This document shows positions 17,222-29,254 of a stretch of 64,000 nucleotides of DNA, one piece after another. A program made the translations under genes and the position numbers. The stretch's first letter is position 1; each line of letters begins with the position of its first letter. The notes below the pieces were generated by a model that was not told the DNA's origin, ran no database searches, and was given only the letters and a program-made list of their open reading frames with translations. Origin of the DNA: Morella rubra (taxonomy: Eukaryota > Streptophyta > Magnoliopsida > Fagales > Myricaceae); contig CM025855.1 of NCBI GenBank assembly GCA_003952965.2, positions 29,602,835 to 29,666,834 on the forward strand, written 5' to 3'.

Positions 17222-18570
17222 CTAAATTTTAATTTTGATTTTAAATTTTAAATTTTAAGATTAAAATATTATTTTGTTGTAAGGGTTTGTTTGATTGATT
17301 AAGATTGTGAATGATTTATGTTTTATTAAATTAAATAATAATATATTATGATATTAAAAAAAAATGCAAAAAAAAAAAATCAGAAAAATATAAAATTCAA
17401 AAAATAATTAAAAAATGGTTTTTAAATATAAATATAAAAATAGATAAAATATCAAACTAATAAAAAAATGACAAAAAAAGACAAGATAAAAATCGTGCAA
17501 AATTTTATAAAACATATAAAATTTTACAAAAGTAATAAAAAGCTATAACTTCAAAAAAATTGATTAAAATTTTCAAAAATAAAAACATAACAAAGTAAAT
17601 ATAATCATTATCAAAATTATTACAATCATTTAAAGCATCAAATGAGCTAACTTAAAAGCAACAAATAGTTGTACAATCACGGTTCTAATTTATTATGAAA
17701 CTGCACAAATAACTAAGATGTTTTAATTATTTGTATTTTCTGAATAAATCAAGATGTTGTAGTTAATATATATGTTTTTTTATTTGAACATGTTTCTTTC
17801 ATATCTTAAAGTTGAAAGATTTGGCTGTAGCTTGTATGCATGTTCGTCCACCAACGAATGACCAATGCTATCATTTTTGGTAGCACATCTCAATCAATAT
17901 TCACAATAGGTCCATGGGGTCAAGACATCTCCTAATTTGCTCTGTAATGCGCTATACGTAGGAGAGAAAGGGTGCTATACTTGGGGAAGGGGCCTCTCAC
18001 CCCTTTCTCCACGCATGAAGTTTCCTAAATTGATGCGTGAAGGAGAGGCTATAGCATTGGGGGATAGATTTGCACTGCAGCAAAGATGATAGCTGCAATT
18101 GTGTTTGTTTGCAGAAGGCTACGGAGGAAAAAATCTTGCTTTCTTTACACAATGGGTATTGATGTAAACAAAATTTTGATAATGATTATATTTGCTAATA
18201 TTGTTAAGCTTTTGTTTTAAAAAATTTTAATCAATTTTTTTTGAATTTATAGTTTTTTATTATTTTTGTAAAATTTTATTTGTTTTATAAAAGTTTGCAC
18301 GATTTTTATCTTATCTTTTTAATTTTATCATATTTTTTTATTAGTTTGATATTTTATCTATTTTTATATTTATAAAACCATTTTTTAATTTTATATTTTT
18401 TTATATTTTTTTAATATCATAATAATAATATTATTTAATTTAATAAAACATAAATCATTCAAAATCTTAATCAACCAAACAAATCCTTACAATAAAATAA
18501 TATTTTAATCTTAAAATTTGAAATTTGAAATTTAAAACCAAAATTAAAATCAAAACTAAAATTTAAACCC
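17222..18570. mobile_element. Foldback element with ~400-bp inverted arms
   Basis: The left arm (about 17222-17618) and the right arm (about 18171-18570) are inverted repeats. For example, left taagattaaaatattatttt and gatttatgttttattaaatt have their complements aaaataatattttaatctta and aatttaataaaacataaatc on the right. The arms are AT-rich. The ~550-bp centre (17619-18170) has mixed composition and contains further short hairpins but no recognisable coding region. It is likely a non-autonomous foldback or MULE-like element. Target duplications could not be fixed because the flanks are also AT-rich. Confidence 0.6.
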
Positions 18571-19300
18571 TCTTCCAAACAAGCCCTTACATTTTCAGTC
18601 TTCCTTTTGCTAGTTAAGTAACTGATATTATGCTTTGTGTTAGAGTCTTAAAATTTTGAGTTGTTTAAAATTTTAAAGTGTTTAAGTGAGTGAAAAAGTA
18701 AAGATATATGATTTAAATAAGTTTTTTATATTTATTTATAATAAAAATAATAATTTAATTGAAAAAGATAAATTTTTTATAATTTTTTATTATAACTAAA
18801 ATTTTAAACGCTCAAATACCATTGCCTTATATTTTTAAATTAAGATTTTCAAGAATTTTGACAATAATGTTGCACTCATATTATAATTTCATCAGATTTT
18901 AGGAAACTTTATAATTACTTATTAGAGTAAAAAAAGAGATGATTTAAGTATATTTTTGTTATAATTATTATAATGAAAATATATAATTTTGCTTTATTTT
19001 ATATTTAAATATATTTTTGTGTAACAAGATGAATACTTTAAACATGATTTTCTGCTGACGTGGTCTATAGTGTAGGTGCACACGTAAATTATACATGTGA
19101 AATTTCAATTAAACATGAGGCAAAAAAATGCCCAAAATACCAGTAAAGAGAGATTTATCAGCCGATATATCGTGGAATATCCGAAGAAGTTGACGAGATC
19201 GTACGGAAATATTGGTTAATAAGGTTTCAGAATTATTCATAAAATTCCAGTAATACCTTATATCAGATATGGACGAGATCTCAGTCTTCCTCGTCATCCG
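18571..19300. other. AT-rich intergenic with MITE remnant
   Basis: About 18640-18830 resembles the AT-rich MITE at 2.9 kb (gtgaaaaagtaaaga and aaaattttaaacgctcaaa). No gene is recognised. Confidence 0.35.
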
Positions 19301-20860
19301 CTTAATAATTTTTGCTCAGGGAATTTTTTTTTTAATATTCTATATGATATTTTGCTTCGAAAAAGAAAAAGAAAAATCTGCCCAAAAAAAAGAAGGAAAA
19401 ATCTGCATTATCCAAAGAAGAAGCGCTTTTGTCTGTTGAAGTTTTTGTTTGCTTCTCAACCTCTCTCTCTCCCTCTGAGAAGCCCGGGTAAAAGCAGCGC
19501 ATCGTCGCCCACACAAACACAGAAGAGAGAGAGAGAGAGAAAAGATAAACAGCTTTTTGAAGAGAGAGAGGCCGAGAGAGAGCTCTGCCCCAGAAGAAAA
19601 AGAAAAATGCAATCCGATAAGGACTGATGCTTAGAGCTCTTTGCTTTTCATCGTTTTAGTAAATACTGCCGCACAAACTGTGGCCTTCAGAGTCTTAAAA
19701 ACATTTCGCAGAATCTGTTCACCCTTCAAGTCCCTTCCTTCATACATCTCTTTCTCTCCTCTAGGTTCAGAGAGCTTCTCACGCAATCCTCTGTCAGTGC
19801 AAAAGTGTCCGAACTTTAACCCACTTGACAAATATTATCTTGTTTTCAGTCTCTACTTTCTTTTTCCTCGCACATTCATCCTCCAACTCCTTGGTTCTGG
19901 AGAGAGAGAGAGAGAGAGAGAGTTTGTGTCTTTGAATCTTGTTCGACCTTTAACCAAAATTCACCAAAATTGTCTTTTCCATATTAACTTTTACCCGGGG
20001 CTTGAGCTGTTTAATGGCATTGACTTGGACCTGTGTTCTTTTTATTTGTTTGGTGGTTGTTTGGTTTGAAGGCTGAGCTACGTTTGTGAGGGTTTTGTTC
20101 GTTTGGGTTTGCTTTAGAGGATGCTTGGTGTTTAAGGTTTTACCAATGGGTTGGTGAGAGTGAACATGTGTCAGTCTTCTATGTTCTTTATCTTCAACAA
20201 GAAGCGTTCTTGTTGTGCCCTCTAGTTCGGTAAGCTGTGAAAGTAGCTTCCAATTTTGTCTTCTATTTGACTTACTGGCTTTTCAGACTTGCTCTTTGTT
20301 TCCTGCTTGTTTAGGTGCTTAAAAATCTTGAGTTTTTCTTTGGTTCTTGGTCATTTTAATTTACGTCTTTATTTATCCATACCGTCTTTTTTCTGTTTCT
20401 TCTTTTCGTGTTTATATGTTCCCTTCTACCAACGCAGTAGGTTGATCCCTTTGCTCGTTCTAGACTACCATACCTAGAATTGAGGAACTTTCATCTCGTA
20501 GTTTGGATCTATTTTTCAAACAATGTGCTGGGTTGGAGCTTTCTGTTTTGCTTTGGAGCATATTTAATGGTGTAGATTGAGAACTACGTCAAATGCTTCT
20601 TCTTTTTTGTTTGGGCGTTAAATGTTTTTTCGAATGCTTGAAAGGGTTTCCTGTGACAGTGTGACATGAACCCTGCATGTCATCGACTACACATCCGATC
20701 TCATCTACTACACATTATTCTAAATATGCTTTCGTGTGAAATTTGTCTTCGTATTTAATAGTAGATCAGAGAGCAGGTTCCAAATTCTGCACTGAATTGA
20801 AATTTGGCGTTAAGGTTGCTTGTGAAAGATCTTTGGGTATAAGTTGTTAGAAGTAAATGC
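19301..20860 (+). promoter_or_regulatory. Promoter and long GA-rich 5' leader of the AHL gene
   Basis: The stretch carries several GA/CT microsatellites (about 19525-19545, 19560-19580, 19902-19922) and pyrimidine-rich sequence, typical of plant leaders. A leader intron is likely: donor G|GTAAGC at about 20229 and acceptor TTGTTAG near 20848, just before the ATG at 20861. This is inference from splice-like signals. Confidence 0.45.
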
Positions 20861-21293
20861 ATGGATCGAAGGGACCCTATGGCGTTACCTGGTTCCACCT
20901 CTTATTATATGCCCGGAGGAATGACTGGTTCTGGGTCTGGAACACAGACTGGGTTACACGGATCACCGGGCATTCGTCCCTTGTCCGGTCCAAATGTACA
21001 ATTTCAATCAAACATTAGTGCCAGTACCATCGGATCAGCATTGCAAGTAGAGACTTCGTCTTCAATTTCACCTCATAGTGTCAATGTGGGTGCACCACCT
21101 GCGGTGCCACAGAGTGAGCCTGTGAAGAGGAAAAGAGGAAGGCCCAGAAAATATGGACCTGATGGGAGCGTTTCACTGGCATTGTCTCCCTCGTCCTCTA
21201 CGCATCCCGGAAAAACTAATACAACATCCCCCCAAAAGCGGGGTAGAGGGCGACCACCAGGGACTGGAAGGAAGCAACAATTAGCTTCTCTTG
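20861..21293 (+). pseudogene. AHL (AT-hook nuclear protein) first coding exon; PPC domain absent
   Basis: The exon encodes 144 residues plus one base up to a GTAAGT donor at 21294. AHL proteins are nuclear factors that bind AT-rich DNA through AT-hooks and assemble through a PPC/DUF296 domain. Two AT-hooks are visible: KRKRGRPRKYGP at 89-100 and RGRGRPPGTGRKQQLASLG at 127-145, which is where AHL genes normally splice to the PPC exons. The upstream 88 residues are Gly/Ser/Pro-rich as in the family. Reading through the donor gives only 29 more residues to a TGA at 21380-21382. No PPC exon is found in the next 4 kb, which holds transposon relics, nor elsewhere in the window. It is either a 5' fragment or a gene truncated by insertions or rearrangement; an unusually long intron running beyond the window is possible but unlikely. 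Confidence 0.75.
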
Positions 21294-22050
21294 GTAAGTT
21301 TCTGAGGGCAATGGGATCTCTGTCGTCTGTTCATGTTGACCATGATTCTCCTGGACAGTATTCTGCATTCTCAGGATTCTGACGTTATGCTTGTTAATTC
21401 TTATGACAATTATGCTATCAGCTGTTCTTACTAAAGCTGCCTACACCTCTTGTGAACATCCCACAAGCTTGTTGTACACATCTCAATGCGGAGCTTATGC
21501 GAGGTACTTGCTACGACTGCAGGACAAATTATAGCCAATCTAAGAAAAGAAAAAACACGAGAAGATGAAGGAGACGGGACGGACATAGCCCGTAGCAGCA
21601 GGGTAGTCTCTCAATCCCAGGACAACAATGGAGAACTCGAAAAGTAGAAACCAACATGGAGAATAGATATCTGCACAACCACAATAATGCATGGATATAA
21701 ATCACCCCGTCAAACCTCACAGGAATAGGAAGATAATATATAGTCCAAACTGTCCGAAAAAGACATATAAACTGAATACCTTTCGCGCGAAATTAATGGG
21801 GTGGGAACAAAATTGTTGTGATTCCATCATACCAATTAGGAGAGGAATATTCTGAAACCATCTCCACACACATAATATTTATAAAAAATTACAAACTTGT
21901 TAATTAAATTGCTTGATTTTACAAGTTTTATATTAGTTCATATCACTCTATACTAATATTTGTCTTGTCATCTTTATTGACGCCCAAAGAAATTTAGAAA
22001 ACTAATTCTCTTGTTACAAATAGGTGGATGAAGGGGAAAACTGAAACTTT
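21294..22050. other. Former AHL intron sequence / unassigned
   Basis: Begins with a strong donor GTAAGT. No PPC-domain exon is visible, and I see no other gene before the hAT relic begins. Confidence 0.4.
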
Positions 22051-22980
22051 ATAGAGATGCATCAATGCTTTTCGGTCAATCTACAATTATTTATAGACTA
22101 TTTATGGATTTCCAAAAAAGGTCACATGGGAAATTATGGATACAAAAACTTAGATTATCTCCTTAGTAGCATGAATATTTTGTATGATATTTTGTTTGCT
22201 GTTAATTCAGTGAGTAAGATCTTACAATCTAAAGATATGCATATCGATATTGCCATATATCAATTAAAATGGCTTATTTCTTATTTAAAAAATTATCCGG
22301 AAACTGGATTTTCATCTGTTTTTAAAATAGAAATTTGAACCTATATTCGTGAAAAATGAATAATACATAGAAGAAAACAATTTGAAAAAAATGTTAATGA
22401 TGAAACAATAAAATCAGTTGAAAAAAACTTTTAGAATTGATTATTTCATATTCATAGTACATCAAGCTATTTCTTCAATTCAAAATAGATTTGAACAATT
22501 CACAGTATATGAAAATATTTTTGGTTTCTTATTTAATATTAACAAATTTAAATCTTTAGAGAATGATGATTTAAAAAAAATATTGTCTTAATCTTGAAAG
22601 CTTTTTAAAAGATGGTGAATATTCTGACATAGATGGTTTGGATTTATTTTTAGAATTAAAAGTATTAAAAGAAGTTTTGCAACCTAAAATCAATACTCCA
22701 ATTGAAACATTAAATTATATATAAAAAAAAATCAAATTATTTTCCAAATGCATGCATTGCTTATAGAATACTCGTAACAATATCAGTGACAATTGTTTCC
22801 GGAGAAATGAGTTTTTCAAAATTTAAACTAATAAAATTCTATCTACGGTCGACAATGTCATAAGAAAGACTAAATGGATTAGCCATTCTATTAATTGAAA
22901 GTAACATATTAACAAATCTTGAATATAAAAGTTTGATTAGTAATTTTGCATCTCAAAAAGTTAGAAAAATTATTTTTTAA
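22051..22980 (+). pseudogene. Relic hAT transposase (zinc-finger MYM-type-1-like), C-terminal half
   Basis: The stretch reads in the plus direction, with interruptions, as the C-terminal half of a plant hAT-related transposase of the zf-MYM1-like group. Recognisable blocks include ILYDILFAVNSVSKILQSKD and DMHIDIAIYQLKWLISYLKN near 22180-22300, a degenerate LESFLKD-GEYSDIDGLDLF block around 22590-22650, and a C-terminal dimerisation-like TVSGEMSFSKFKLIK block around 22790-22830, all in shifting frames. The N-terminal zinc finger and catalytic domain are missing, and no terminal repeats are seen. It is dead. Confidence 0.7.
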
Positions 22981-22992
22981 ATTTATATAAAA

Positions 22993-23477
22993 GGCCTAAT
23001 TTTTAACATGGCCTTAGCCTCACTTTTTATTGAGCCGACCTTGATTTTCCATCAACCCCGTTAACGGTCATTGTTGACATGACTTTAAAATTCACGTCAT
23101 AACGAATTAGAAAACGCCACCTATCCAATTAAAATGTTCATATGTTACATTTGCGCCAGGTGTTTGCAATGGGAAGATCAACGTCGTCTCATTAAGTTGT
23201 TTTTCTTTTTTTTTTTTAACCAGGCGCGGTGAGTTGGCAGACATCTAGCGTAGATGTGGCGTTGATGTTTTAATTAGATAGGTGGCGTTTTTTAATTCGT
23301 TATGACTTGGTTTTTAAAGTCTTGTCAATAATGGCATTAACGGAGCTAACAGAAAATGGACGAAGGGGTCTCGATTCGACTTAAACTCTATCTTAAAGGT
23401 TTATTTATTGAAAATATTACCTCAGAAACTTATTTGCAACCTTTGTATATCTTAGGGGCCCTGGGTGTAATTAAGCC
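22993..23477. mobile_element. Inverted-repeat element with GGC(C/T)TAATT ends (copy C)
   Basis: About 485 bp. The ends are GGCCTAATTTTTA and, on the other strand, GGCTTAATTACACC. Two internal arms near 23055-23150 and 23260-23345 are inverted copies (cgccacctatccaatt and aattagataggtggcg). It has the same end motif as the elements at 15.4 and 16.3 kb. No coding capacity. Confidence 0.55.
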
Positions 23478-23492
23478 TTTTTTTTTTTTTTA

Positions 23493-24941
23493 GGGAAATT
23501 AGCAATATGATCACTAGATTTATACCACGCTGACAATTTAGTCACTAGGTTTCATTTTTTTATATTATGGTCACTGAGTCCATGTGTAACGATTGAGTAA
23601 TATGTGAATCATTCCGTCAATCCATTTAACGGAATCTCATGCCATGTTAGCAGTTAAACACGTCAACTCCAACTAATATGAATAAGTAGCCAAGTCACTT
23701 GAAATAATCAAAACGCACCATATAAATGCTATATATGATTTTGCCCAAAGAACAAAACGACACACAGTTTGTCAAATGGTCATTAAACGGAGCTTTGCGT
23801 TTTGATCATGGCACCAGTGAGCTTCGAAATTCATCTTCCCCATTTTCAGCATGCCTTAGTCTCTTCGACGCCGTCTACCACGCTACTTGCATCAGTTGCA
23901 GAGAACTATGGATCTGTTGTGCAAGTAAAAAGTTGGGTGAGCTTTCTACTATAATTATCTCGTTAGCGAAAGCAGATAAGCCCAAAAGCTTCTGAAAAAG
24001 AGATATGTTCTTTCCATGTTCTCTCCCTCAGATGCAATGAGTTCAACTCCAGATTAGCCCAAAAGCTTCCGGAGAAGAAAGAGAAGAGCCTCATCCCTTC
24101 CCACTACGGCGAAATAATAAAAAAGAACATGAAAATAGAGTGGGTATCTCGGTATTCTTGGATTTTGCATTCTCTGTTTGGTTCGGGAGAAGGGTGGGCG
24201 ATAAGGGGGAGAAGGTAGGGGAAAATAGGGAATTTTTCCAGCAAAATGTGTTATTTCTTTGTCTCTTTTCCAACAATTTCTTCTTCTTCTTCTTCTTCTT
24301 TTATGTAAGTGCTTTTATTTGATTTGGTAGTTAGAATGAGAAGATTAATGAAGAACTATGATACAGTTGCTTGAAAATTTCGTTGGAGATTTTCTTCCTT
24401 TTGGCTTGGTGAAGCAACCAAAATCGATCTTCATTTGTATAATCGACTACAAATTTGTTAGATGGCTCATTCTTTCCTTGGCAATTTTTTCATTCAATTG
24501 TATGTACTAAGATTAGCAGAAGTAATCTAAGATGTTTCATCTCTTTGTCTTCGAAATCAATATATGTTCTAGGGCAAAAGTCGAAAATGGGGAAGATGAA
24601 TTTCGAAGCTCACTGGTGCCGTGATCAAAACGCAAAGCTTCGTTTAATGCCCATTTGACAAACTGTGTGTCGTTTTGTTCTTTGGACAAAATCGTATACA
24701 ACATTTAAACGGTGTGTTTTGAATCTTTCAAGAGACTTGGTTGTTGATTCACATTATGTGGGGCTGATGTGTTTAAATGCTAATATGTTATGAGATTCCG
24801 TTAAATGAATTAACAGAATATAGACAGAATGACCCTATCGTCATACAGTTATGGACTCAGTGATTGTAATGTAAAACAATGAAACCTAGTTATTAAATCG
24901 TCAGCGTGGTATAAATCTAGTGACCGTATTGCGAATTTCCC
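23493..24941. mobile_element. MULE-like element with ~355-bp terminal inverted repeats
   Basis: The arms are 23493-23846 and 24583-24941. They start GGGAAATTAGCAATATG and, on the other strand, GGGAAATTCGCAATACG, and remain clearly alignable through ctagatttataccacgctga to the inner end gaagatgaatttcgaagctc. The centre is ~735 bp of mixed composition. Both flanks are T-rich, so the target duplication is ambiguous. Long inverted arms with a non-transposase centre fit a non-autonomous Mutator-like element; this is inference from structure. Confidence 0.65.
23808..23956 (+). CDS. Short open frame spanning left arm and centre of MULE-like element
   Basis: An ATG at 23808 opens a frame of about 49 residues ending TAA near 23956, beginning MAPVSFEIHLPHFQHALVSS and continuing TPSTTLLASVAENYGSVVQV. 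The composition is protein-like, and it could be the captured first exon of a host gene, but I do not recognise it. Low confidence that it is expressed. Confidence 0.25.
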
Positions 24942-25137
24942 TTTTTTTAATTTGTTTAATGAAATCTTACAAGTGCTCATTGATTGGTCTCATAGGCAAA
25001 ATGATGGCGATTTGGTGGTAAAATAGGAACAGGTTGATAATTAAAAGTGACAAAGGGTTTCTCTAGGAATTAATGGTGCTGACAAGAGCTACATACAAAG
25101 TCTTCGGTAGGTGAATTTTAATTCCGGGAAGACTAAA
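24942..25137. other. Short stretch left of LINE
   Basis: About 200 bp of unassigned sequence between the MULE-like element and the LINE target site. It shows no convincing relation to the resistance pseudogene on the far side of the LINE. Confidence 0.3.
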
Positions 25138-25209
25138 AGGAGTTGGTGCAAAATTTTTTTCTTCTAAACAATAGACTTTATTAAGCACAAGAAGATCCTT
25201 CAAGGCGGA

Positions 25210-28200
25210 TCAAAAGCCATCAATTGTCTGAGAATGGAGGGGGTAAAAGATCAACAGAAATACAGCCCACAAACATTCTAGAAGCAGCCCATTTAGCCAA
25301 GTAATCAGCAAAAGAATTAGCTTGGCGTGAAATCTTAGAAAAATTTCACAATGGGTAAGAAAGCGCCATATCACGAATGGCTCCAGTAGTACCACAAATC
25401 TCCGAAGGAACAGGAGAGGCCGGATCCAGAATACTAGCAATAGAGATAAGGGAGTCACTCTTGAAAAGGACCTTATCCAGCCCTCGCCAACAAGCTTCAC
25501 CAGCAACCATCCGGAGAACCAAACTTTCAGCCAAAAGAGGCGACATCTGTGGGAAAATTTCTGATCTGGCCCAAGTAGCAAAACCTCTGGAATCAAAGCA
25601 AATACACACAATCGCAACAAAAGACAGATGCACTGCCGCATCAGTATTGATCTTGAAGAAACCATCAGGGGGGGAACCCACACCTTAAGTTCCTGCTGTG
25701 CAAGTTCTCTCCAGGCCAAGCAATGTTGGCGTAGACTACGTTGAATCCTCCTGAAAATCTGATTCGGGTCAACTGGAGTAAGATTGTGAATCTTCTGGTT
25801 CCTCACAAACCAAATTGTATCCATAGCAATAGCCGCAAACAGCATGAAAGCATGTTCATCAAAGGGAAGCAAGTTGAGACTCCTCACGGGGTTGATAACA
25901 ATCTTAATCCAGTCAACAACCAAAGGAAGATGCAGTGCTTCCAGATTAAGAGGCCAAGGACCTTGTCGCCAAATGCAGAGAGAAAAAGGGCACTTCAGAA
26001 AAAGATGTTCCAAACTTTCATCCTCTAAATCACACAGAAGGCATAAAGGAGAAATCTGTATAAATCGGCCTAAAATAGATCGAGTGGGAAAGGCATTCCA
26101 CACCACCCTCCACAGGAAGTGTTTAACATGATCTGGCATCTTTATGCGCTAAAAAACCGTCCACTCGGCAGTCGATAAAATCCCACAAGGGGGAGACTGA
26201 GACTTTAAAATATCCAGGTAGGCGTTCTTCACGGAGAAACAGCTATTAGGCGCAGAATACCAAAGGGCTGAGTCTTGAGATGCCACCTGGGGAGTCGGAA
26301 GGCATAAAAAGGCATCAGCACTCTCTTCGTCACAAATCTCCCGAATGAACTCCTCATTCTAGGCAAGAGAATTCGGCAGGAAAAGATTTTGAACCCATAA
26401 GTTTGGACTGAAATCCTCGGCATCGCCACGAAAAGATGGCTTACGGCTCGCCAACGACGAAACCCAAGGATCGTTCTAGCAATTAATCTCTGAAACTTCC
26501 CCTGCCGAAAAAAGCAGACCATTTGACAGCACCGGCAAAGTTCTCAAAAGGCCCTGCCATAACCACGAGGCTGAACGAGAAGAGCTAACATTACTCGAAG
26601 CATTGGGATCACAATATTTCGCCCTCAAAAGCTGAACTCACAATTTTTCCTTTTGGGTGCAGACCTGCCATCTCAACTTTGAAACAAGAGTTAGATTGTA
26701 GTAAAAAAAAGCCAAAAACCAAGACCCCCTCACTCTTTGGGCCAGCAGATGGACGCCCAAGCTCTAGGCATAAAATTCCTCCTCTTCTCCTGTGGAAAAC
26801 CCCACCAAAAGCTTCGCAAGATAGCATCCAACTCCATACAACAACTATTCGGCAGTAAGAAGCTAGACATGAAATACGTGGGCAATGCTGAGACTACAGA
26901 TTTGAGAAGACAAGCTCTACCAGCTTGCGAGAGTAATTTAGATTTCCATCCAGAGACCCGTTTAAGCACGCGCTCCTTCAAAACCAGATGGGCCTGCCGT
27001 TTAGAGCGAAGAATGACCAAAGGCAAGCCTAAATAGGTACCAGGATGACCTGACTGAGAAATCTCAAGAGATTCGGCAAGCACAGAAGCCAGCGCTGGCT
27101 GGAAATTTCTGCTAAAAGAGACTGAAGATTTACTAAGATTGAGCTTCTGCCCCGACCAGCTTGCATAAATTGCCAGCAAGTTTGTAATAATGGCCGCCTC
27201 CTGTACCGTAGCACAAGAGAAAATCATCATGTTGTCAGCGAATAACAAGTGCGAGAATGGAGTGGCTGAGTGACTGATTTTGGTGCCGTGAATACAACCA
27301 ATCCTTTCCGTTCGAGAGAACATGCAGGACAAAACTTCCGTTCCTATGATAAACAAGAATGGGGACAACGGGTCGCCTTGACGCAAGCCCCGCATAGGAG
27401 AAATCAGCCCAAAAGAAAACCCATTAAAGAGGATGGAATAAGAAACCGACGATAAACGTTGATGAATCAGGTGGATCCATTGCTCAGAAAAACCAAAGCA
27501 CCGCATCATTATCAAAAGAAAGCTCCACTCCATTCTATCAAAGGCCCGAGCCATGTTAGCTTTAATCGCCATCAACCCCATCCCTCTTCGTCTCGATTTC
27601 ATGGTGTGGAATATCTCATGAGCTATAGAGGTATTCTCCTAGATGGTTCTCCCCGGAACAAAAGCGGCTTGCATCGGGGAGATGAGACGCGGGAGAATAG
27701 ATTTTACTCGCTCGGCAAGAAGCTTTGACACTATCTTGTAGGACACATTGCACATAGAAATAGGGCGAAAGTGATTCACTAAAGTCAGATTTTCCACTTT
27801 GGGTATGAGGGTGATATTGGTGTGATTAATTTCCTTCAAAAGAAACCCCGCCCAAAACACATTTTGGACCATCCTTATCACTTCAGTCTTCACCGTAGTC
27901 CAGAATTGCTTATAAAAAAGAGCTGAAAGTCCATCAGGATCAGGTGCTTTTTGGGATCCAATCTGTCTCACCGCTACCCATATTTCCGATTCAGATGGAA
28001 TTTGACAAAGGCCCAGATTTTCTTGCTCAGAGATAATAGGAGAGAGTAGCCCATCTAAATCAAGTGGAGGTTATGGATTGTTTGAAGAGTATAACTCTGT
28101 GAACGAATCCACAAACAGCTTACCAATATCTTTGCGGGAGTCCAACCAACTACCAGAGGGGTGATTGAGAAGTTCAATAGCGTTCCGACGCCTTCTAACA

Positions 28201-29105
28201 ATCGTGGAGATATGAAAAAATCTAGTGTTCAACTCTTTAGAGGTCAACCAATGGACTCTAGATTTCGACCGCCAAATAGATTCTTCTTTACATTGCTCTT
28301 CAAGAAGAGCAGTATGAAGAGAATTTTCCAGGATGTAATTCTGTTCAGTGGCAGGTTTAAGCTGGATAATTTCTAAATCACGCAGGAAATGCTGAATATT
28401 GAGATGTAGATTACCCACCCACTGCCTATTCCACTTCTTTAGGGCAGCCTTTGTGAATCTGATTTTTTTACACAACCTCAACACAGGAGACCCAACATAA
28501 GGGTGCTGCCAAGCATCAGAAATAACTTGAAGACAATTTAGTTCCTGCACCCAGAATTCCTCAAACCTGAACGGTGAAGCAAGAGCTTGACTACCTCCCA
28601 CCGTGTCCAAAACCAACGGGGCATGATCTGACGAGGTGATCGGCAGGTTGGTAACAGAAGCACGATGGAAAAGCCCCCTCCAGTCAGAGTTCACAATACA
28701 TCTATCCAATTTTTCGCGAATATTCGCACTCCCAAAACAGCAATTGGTCCAGGTATAAGGCAAACCTAATGAACCCAAGTCGATCAACCCCATTTGATTC
28801 ATGAACGAACGTAAGTCCCCAACTAACGAGGACACGAAATCACGGCTCCCTTGTTTGTCTTCAGGAGAAATGATCGAGCTAAAATCCCTGACGCAGAGCC
28901 ATGGACCGGCAAAACCATCGATCACAGCAGCTAACGATCTCCAAAAACTTTCTTTCCTACCCCAGTTCGACGGAGCATAAACACCCGTCAACATCCAAGA
29001 ATGATCAGGGGGTCCGAGTGTAACAACTTCCACATTGACACCGTTCTTCCAAGCCAATACCACCCTACCTTTCCGTCTAGTCGCGGGGCATTCCACGGCA
29101 TTCAC
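25210..29105 (-). pseudogene. LINE ORF2 (endonuclease, RT, zf-RVT, RNase H), multiply broken
   Basis: The endonuclease region (29105-28071) shows YTWTN and SSDHAPLVLD, but the usual GDFN is changed to RDFS. The RT follows in two frames (27971-27639 and 27602-26730) with APDPDGLSALFYKQFW, HFRPISMCNV and GLRQGDPLSPFLFI. The catalytic FADD box reads FADN (Asn codon complement of 27231-27233), which would abolish RT activity. Next is zf-RVT (HVKHFLWRVVWNAFPT, CLLCDLEDESLEHLFLKCP) and then RNase H in another frame (FFKINTDAAV). It supplied nicking and reverse transcription for the element when intact. Confidence 0.88.
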
Positions 29106-29254
29106 AAGACCAAATCAATTGAGAAGAGAGAAAGAAGAAGACACCTTTGTTTTAGAGAGGAAGATAATGTCTGGAAGAAATTTCCTCTCCAAGGCCCTTA
29201 AGGAATTTGCTACCGCCAGTCAGGCTAGATCGCGAGAATTCCAAGCAAGCAGTC

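Noticed and set aside
19332..20069. Several open frames on both strands
   Set aside because: They derive from GA/CT-rich leader sequence of the AHL gene and are low complexity.
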